A stretch of DNA of 64,000 bases from Pochonia chlamydosporia 170 (taxonomy: Eukaryota; Ascomycota; Sordariomycetes; Hypocreales; Clavicipitaceae), in assembly GCF_001653235.2 (NCBI RefSeq), contig NC_035790.1:3038001-3102000 (forward strand), written 5' to 3'. The notes beneath the pieces are model-generated. The model searched no databases, was not told the DNA's origin, and saw only the letters and a list, made by a program, of their open reading frames with translations. This document shows, one piece after another, positions 58,939-64,000 of this stretch (positions within the stretch are counted from its first letter, which is position 1; every line of letters starts with the position of its first letter). Made by a program: the position numbers and the translations under genes.

Positions 58939-60429
58939 ATGGAAAGCCAACTCCTCTTCATCAACAAAACCTCATCCTCAACCCTCTCAAGCAAGCAAGA
59001 TGAAAAGGCCAAAATCCTAAGCCACGTCCAGTCTAAACGTCGCAAAGCTGAGGCAAAATCCAAGTCCGCCGAGCCCTGGACATCATTCGCCTCCATAATA
59101 CCAACAACTCGTACCAAACCCCCAAAGCAACAGAGCAACTCCAAAGCAAACACTGTCACACATCACTTCCGTCTCCCATCCTCATATCCCTCTTTCAACG
59201 CCTCGGACCCCTTCCACTGTACATCTGTCCATACCACTCCCAACACCCACATCCTCCTACAACACACCTTCAGTCTCGCCTCCCGCTCCAACTTCCTCGC
59301 CGAAGCATTCGCCCCCTCGGCCATCTGCTCCAAAGGCCGGCCCATCCGCCACGAGGCCATCTTCCACGCTCGTTTACGGCAATGCATCCACGACCAAACG
59401 CACATGTATGCCACATTGGCGTACGGCTCCAGTCTCCTCGGCTGGATGATGGGGCGCTTTCAAACCCACCCCCCAGAGTATTTCCTTTCCATGGCTCTGC
59501 CGTCTGTGCGGAAGAGCTTATCTGCGGATTGTCAGGTTGACAACTGGCTCTTGTTATCGATGTATGCGCTTGCCGTGACGGAAATGTGGAATGGCATCCC
59601 GTCCATGTGGATAGGGAACGAGCGCTACGGAACAGTCATGCGGATGAGCCAGTATGGTTTCGCGGCATGTAGGGTTCATCTACGGGCGTTGCTGGCCCTG
59701 GTTTTGGATAATGGCGGTTGGGGAGCGTTTGATCCGTATGTTTTGGATAGTGTGTTGTTGGCGGATAAGTATCTCGCCGTGAGCGACATGTCACTCCCTG
59801 TTATACCGGTGACTTTTGATCCGGGCCCTTTGTCTGCACTGGAGAGGCAGAGATTGGGAAGTACGGAGGATGTGTCGGAGGAACTTGGTCAGGGTATTTT
59901 GGAGGAGACTGCGAGTCTCGTTCTGAAGGGGGCTGTGGCAGACTTGGTAGATTATTGTCAGACGGCACAGCAACGTTGGCGTTTGCCTGGGATGGATGAC
60001 AGTACGGAGGCATGGCTCTTTCGACGACTGCAGGCACTTTTATACCGTTTTCTGCATATGTATCACGATGCTGAGCTGGGGTTGGGTGATAAGCGCGTGT
60101 GCGTTGCGACATTGACGTTTATTTTTGGCTCGATTACAGGGAAGGGGCCCCAGGTTAGTGCTCAGCAAGTGGCGAGGACTTTGTATGCTCATCTGTTGGT
60201 TGGGGACTGGCCGAACAATGGCCTGCATCTGTGGTATTTGGTACTGGGGGCCATGGCGTTGGGTGAGTCGGTGGAAAGATCGTGGTTTATGAATAGACTG
60301 AGAGTATTGCGTGTCTGGGACCTGTCCAGGGAGGAAATTGCAATGAAGCTGAAGAAGTTTCTGTTTCTCGAGGTCAAACAAGGCGCACAACTGACAGCGT
60401 TGGTGGCAGAGCTTGGACCAGATAGATGA
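58939..60429 (+). CDS. Fungal transcription-factor-like protein without a zinc cluster (Fungal_trans_2 type)
   Basis: A single-exon gene of 496 aa. The start LLFINKTSSSTLSSKQDEKA, then KILSHVQSKRRKAEAKSK, is the signature of a large ascomycete family often mislabelled tachykinin family protein. It has no Zn2Cys6 cluster. The middle and C-terminal parts (SNFLAEAFAPSAI; MYATLAYGSSLLGWMMGRFQ; VDNWLLLSMYALAVTEMW) are helical and match the regulatory domain of fungal zinc-cluster factors. The basic patch QSKRRKAEAK could be a nuclear signal. These proteins are presumed regulators, though DNA binding has not been shown for most, as far as I know. It is divergent from a secreted esterase, but a regulatory link is only a guess. 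Confidence 0.78.
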   Translation: MESQLLFINKTSSSTLSSKQDEKAKILSHVQSKRRKAEAKSKSAEPWTSFASIIPTTRTKPPKQQSNSKANTVTHHFRLPSSYPSFNASDPFHCTSVHTTPNTHILLQHTFSLASRSNFLAEAFAPSAICSKGRPIRHEAIFHARLRQCIHDQTHMYATLAYGSSLLGWMMGRFQTHPPEYFLSMALPSVRKSLSADCQVDNWLLLSMYALAVTEMWNGIPSMWIGNERYGTVMRMSQYGFAACRVHLRALLALVLDNGGWGAFDPYVLDSVLLADKYLAVSDMSLPVIPVTFDPGPLSALERQRLGSTEDVSEELGQGILEETASLVLKGAVADLVDYCQTAQQRWRLPGMDDSTEAWLFRRLQALLYRFLHMYHDAELGLGDKRVCVATLTFIFGSITGKGPQVSAQQVARTLYAHLLVGDWPNNGLHLWYLVLGAMALGESVERSWFMNRLRVLRVWDLSREEIAMKLKKFLFLEVKQGAQLTALVAELGPDR

Positions 60430-60577
60430 TATGCGGTTGGTTCAGCTCGTGTAACCATGTTGCATATCGGGCGTGCAGATTGTTGATAAATAAACGCATA
60501 AACCCGCTGTAGTCTGCAGTCTTCTAATTCCAATCTGTTCCTTGCATGCAGATTCCGGCCAACAAACAACATTAAAG

Positions 60578-61155
60578 TTAGCTCTCCACCCCCAAAGCCT
60601 TGACGCCCACGATCCGGCCATCTGCACTCGACACTACCCAATACTCGGTCCTAGTCTTATCTCTTACGACGCTGTAAACCCTCACGTCATTACCCTTGGT
60701 GGCCTCTCTCACGGCCTCAATCAATTTGGTATACTGGCCCAGTGAGTCCCAATCGACCGGATCCATGATGCTAATGTCGGCGTTGTCAGCGTCCCAGTGC
60801 TTGATGAGCTTGGCGAACTCGGCTGTAAGCGATGTTAGCATGAATGCGTCGCCACTGAAATAATTGACATCTAAGCGAGAACAAGACAAAAGCGATGAGA
60901 TCGAAACGTACTCTCATCTGGTAACCCATCGCCGCTCCACTTCAGCGAAACCTCTTCAAACGGTTCATCCGCATCAGTCACATACACCGCATCCTGGCAC
61001 GCATCTCGAATGACTTTGGGAGCTTGCGATCCTTCGTCCATGGTTTTGAAAGCCGTCTTCTTCTGAGCACTTTGCTTTGCTGCGTAAGCGTTTCCGTCGT
61101 CGAGATCCTGATTCGCTTTGTCGAGAAACGCCATGTAATCTTCGTCGCTGGCCAT
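60578..61155 (-). CDS. Small conserved fungal protein of unknown function
   Basis: Two exons, 61155-60912 and 60822-60578, encode 162 aa. The start is acidic (MASDEDYMAFLDKANQDLDD). The middle has YVTDADEPFEEVSLKWSGDG, then LPDETEFAKLIKHW across the join, and the end is VRVYSVVRDKTRTEYWVVSS, then GRIVGVKALGVES. I recall similar uncharacterised proteins in many ascomycetes; the alternating pattern suggests a compact alpha/beta fold. There is no signal peptide or membrane helix, so it is probably cytosolic. It lies 3' of the HET gene on the same strand and tail to tail with the transcription-factor-like gene. No function is offered. Confidence 0.78.
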
Positions 61156-61752
61156 ACTAGTACTGTGACAGTCGACGCGGACGGTTTCACAGCGCGACTC
61201 GGTTCGTGGATGTGGCAAAGAAATGGCCTGCGAAAGATGATGGTGAGGGGCTGTAATCAAGACGGAAGCTGTGCGCTTTCCGGATAGCTTGAGCGAGTCA
61301 CTTCGCAGTTTGTCGAAACCTCGGTAACTTGTTCGAGCCAATGATGAGGGCTGCAAAGGATATGGATGGTAGTGCTTCAGCGGCCAAATGCTTCTATACA
61401 TTCACGGGCGTCATGGAAATAAAGAGAGGTAAGGAAGTGATGTTGCTATTCTCAATTGAGTTCGACATCTGATTTCGTTTCCGTGACGAACTAGCGAGTG
61501 GGGGTGACGTCAGAATTGGAAAACGGGCAAAATTCAAGTTCAGGTTATTGAAATGTCTAGCTGAGTTTAAGTTGTACCACAGCAATACCCACTCGACCGC
61601 ACCTTCCGTTTTCAATTCCCAGGTTTTTTTCAACCCCACGAACTTCAATCCATATCCAACCTGACGCAGGCTTTGACACCCTGGGTTCATCTTCAACCGC
61701 TTCGTCTACCTCCGTCTTCTTTTCTTCCGTCTTTGAGAAGCTTGGTATTGCG
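61156..61752. other. intergenic region between the small unknown gene and the HET gene
   Basis: 597 bp, holding the promoter of the small gene and the 3' end of the HET gene. Nothing else seen. Confidence 0.5.
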
Positions 61753-63435
61753 TCAATATCGCTCCAGTGTTAGATTGAATGTGTGTGAGCGTCCATCCCA
61801 GCGCACAGCTCCAAACTCGACAGCAAGTAAGGGTGGCAGTCGCAACATGAACGCCAGAGTAAGCCAAACGTCCCCCAGGGCCGCCTCTACGTCGAGAGAG
61901 TCCTTCCAGCGGACATTGTATGCGTATCTTTGACCTTTGCTGGAGCAGTAAAAGTCAACTTCGTCTATCAGTTCTGCCAGAACTTTGTTCGCCGAACTAG
62001 CAAACGCCTTAGTCAAGTCAAGAAGGCGTACGCAACGGAGTCTAGCTTGCGAGAAACACAGCTCAAGGGCGAAATGCATCGCCCGGCCGTCCTGCCCGGC
62101 TGTCCACTCAAAAACGGCATAAGCGTACAAGTCATTGTGTCTTACGATGGCTGACCTCCAATCCTCGGGGACCGTGGGTCTCAGTATATCAGATACTTCG
62201 TCGTATTCCCAGGCGTTGTCCGGAAACCCTTCCTTCCATTTCCAAGGCTGTAGCTTGCCATGCACATCTCTCTGTACATTCCGCAATACGACACTACATG
62301 GCCTTAGAGTCTGGCTCTGCTTTGTCAACGTCAGCCGTTTTATAGGAGGCTCCGGCTCGAAAGGCGCAATCCGCCGTGGTGCAGTACTGGCTCGTTCGTA
62401 ACGGTCCGCCTCAAATCTACTCTTTACCAGATCGATACCGAGCCTGTAAAGCTTCTTATCAACGAATTCGTAGCAGGAGGTGACCATATAAACGTCACCT
62501 ACCGCTGCGGATCCCAAATCACTGTCCTGTGAGGTAGGTAGATTTATGGTAATGCCTTTGTTGGAAATGGACACCTCCCCAATTCCGAGACTCCTAGAAG
62601 CTGCTACACGACCGCAGGCTGAGAAGTATTTCGGCGATGGAGCCAAGACGCCAATGTGCTGCTCGAGACAGGACATGGTAGACGCATCCCACGCAAAGAT
62701 GGATTGATCTTCGCTTTCCTTGAGAATCTCTTCTTGCAGTCGAATGAACGCCTTGTCGCCTTCGCCATACAAAAGTGGCATATTGACGTTAAATAACCCT
62801 AGGAGGCAATATGCAATGTCCTCTGGGCGCGTAGTTTGTCGATGCGCCGCCCAAGAAAGTATTTGAGCAACGGTAGCCATTTGGAACTCGCCATCTTTAA
62901 GTGCGCGACTCGGGATCCTAGTCACCTTGGATATTCTTCTCGATAGCCCCTTCCTGCTCCCAATGTAGTGCCAGCGTTTATCGAAGAACTGGACCTCAGT
63001 TGGTGCGAGGAGCTCCTGCAAAGTGAACCCCCTCGTGAACCATCTCGCTCCGGAAAAGTGCGAGCGAACAGGTCCTCCGTCATACTGAACGTCGTCAAGG
63101 AAAGCAAAGCATATTTCCGACTCGCGATACCAACGAAACATGGAGTTTATTGCCTCTGAAAGCTCCGCGCTGCTGGTCTTGTCGATGCAGCAGGTGTCTA
63201 CCCACACGTACTGCACAGGATTCTCCTTTTGCTCAACCTGGTACTTCTTTACGGCTTGACAGAAGTCCAAGATTTTGATCCATCCTTCTTTTCTGCATGT
63301 TGTGCGGAAATTGGGGCTATTTAACTCTTGAAGAGTTATCTCCTGCTTTCCCCAGGTGTGAGAGAGCGCTATGTAGGGTGGTGGTGAAGCAACGAATTCC
63401 TCAAGCTGGAGGGTGTCAATGTGGAGGAGACGCAT
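61753..63435 (-). CDS. HET-domain (heterokaryon incompatibility) protein
   Basis: A single-exon gene of 560 aa. The HET domain fills the first half: MRLLHIDTLQLEEF, block 1 YIALSHTWG, block 2 VWVDTCCIDKTSSAELSEAI with MFRWYRES, and block 3 ARWFTRGFTLQELLAP. After it comes the common extension DIAYCLLGLFNVNMPLLYGE and AFIRLQEEILKESEDQSIFA. Such proteins drive cell death after fusion of unlike hyphae, and many related genes have no proven role. The C-terminal half has no WD, ankyrin or NACHT repeats, so no sensor module is visible. I start at the ATG before RLLHIDTLQL, since the frame upstream has no ATG. The frame is intact. Confidence 0.92.
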   Translation of the reverse strand: MRLLHIDTLQLEEFVASPPPYIALSHTWGKQEITLQELNSPNFRTTCRKEGWIKILDFCQAVKKYQVEQKENPVQYVWVDTCCIDKTSSAELSEAINSMFRWYRESEICFAFLDDVQYDGGPVRSHFSGARWFTRGFTLQELLAPTEVQFFDKRWHYIGSRKGLSRRISKVTRIPSRALKDGEFQMATVAQILSWAAHRQTTRPEDIAYCLLGLFNVNMPLLYGEGDKAFIRLQEEILKESEDQSIFAWDASTMSCLEQHIGVLAPSPKYFSACGRVAASRSLGIGEVSISNKGITINLPTSQDSDLGSAAVGDVYMVTSCYEFVDKKLYRLGIDLVKSRFEADRYERASTAPRRIAPFEPEPPIKRLTLTKQSQTLRPCSVVLRNVQRDVHGKLQPWKWKEGFPDNAWEYDEVSDILRPTVPEDWRSAIVRHNDLYAYAVFEWTAGQDGRAMHFALELCFSQARLRCVRLLDLTKAFASSANKVLAELIDEVDFYCSSKGQRYAYNVRWKDSLDVEAALGDVWLTLAFMLRLPPLLAVEFGAVRWDGRSHTFNLTLERY

Positions 63436-64000
63436 ATCTAAGGCCGGAAATGGTAATTTGCCTTCAATCAAGAGTTGTTGCACTAAACAAAAGGGTGTGG
63501 TATAGTTGATGCTGACTCCTCCTCATCAGAGCTGGAAGTCTTTAGCCTTTAGTGAGGCTGTGAAGTGAGGCGGCTTTACGTTTCATGGTTGGCGATGTAT
63601 GGGCAGCCTTGTTCCTGCGTCACGGCATATGATTGGCCTGCCTGTACTGCATTGAAGTTATTCTTTCCAAGTTGCCCTTTGGCTTCCTTTGATATTGTTG
63701 GAATCGTTGCACTTTGGACTTTCTGACAATGGCGATGCCACCTCTACGGGTGATTCTGCGACCATCAACATGCACTTGACGATCAGCTTAGCACTCGCAA
63801 ACTACACTCTTGCCCAATAGGCAGCAGGCTATATTGGTACTAATTTTCGTTCAAATCTGACAAATGTGCAGCAATGCAGATTCCACACGTCTTTGTTTCG
63901 CGATCACAGAGAGCTCAACATGGCCGACATCGCCACCAGGACTGACTATTAACACTACGAAGAATATTACCACTTCATTTTCTGTACACTAATCTATCTA
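63436..64000. other. right-end intergenic region
   Basis: 565 bp upstream of the HET gene. No coding frame, RNA gene or repeat supported. Confidence 0.5.

Overview
The window is nuclear DNA from a filamentous ascomycete, most likely a sordariomycete of the Hypocreales type. The evidence is short GT-AG introns (about 50-110 nt) with CTAAC-like branch sequences, roughly one gene per 2.5 kb on both strands, and fungal families such as HET, GT32, DUF3712/Tag1, a cystine-rich surface protein and D-arabinitol dehydrogenase. I support 25 protein-coding genes, one of them cut by the left edge. I saw no rRNA, no tRNA that folded convincingly, no CRISPR array, no intact transposon and no secondary-metabolite cluster. 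Exon joins were worked out by hand. Every spliced model except the broken KH gene has a coding length divisible by three.

Layout. 1-7 kb: a HUL4-type HECT ligase N-terminus, a ten-exon D-arabinitol dehydrogenase and ribosomal protein S10. 7.5-18.4 kb: SDE2, COX12, a small mitochondrial membrane protein, a Cyp33-like RRM protein, the COPII coat subunit SEC31 and the tri-snRNP protein SNU66/SART1. 19-26 kb: a Tag1-like vacuolar protein, an OCH1-type mannosyltransferase and a single-pass surface protein. 26.7-29.1 kb: ornithine carbamoyltransferase and the acetolactate synthase regulatory subunit, tail to tail. 30.9-34.5 kb: a KHDC4-like KH protein with an apparent frameshift, then TRAPPC13. 34.5-40.9 kb: a 6.3 kb stretch with no gene I can support. 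40.9-50.4 kb: a DENN/C1 protein, a TMCO4-like hydrolase and DNA polymerase iota. 52.3-63.4 kb: a conserved disordered protein, anthranilate synthase component I, a type-B carboxylesterase, a zinc-cluster-less transcription-factor-like protein, a small protein I could not name and a HET-domain protein. The right end has no gene.

Themes. Four genes act in pre-mRNA splicing or resemble splicing proteins (SDE2, SNU66, KHDC4-like, Cyp33-like RRM), and the same window holds unusual exon structures: a 5-nt exon in the arabinitol dehydrogenase and a possible 3-nt exon in COX12. Three amino-acid biosynthesis genes (OTC, ILV6, TRP2) lie here; the first two have Gcn4/CPC1-type motifs upstream. Secretory-pathway and vacuole genes (SEC31, TRAPPC13, DENN, GT32, Tag1-like) are also over-represented. 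I found no clear novel multi-gene system. The best leads are the microexons, the broken KH gene, the recent tandem duplication inside a polymerase iota intron, possible exitron splicing in TRP2, and the large empty region upstream of the DENN gene.
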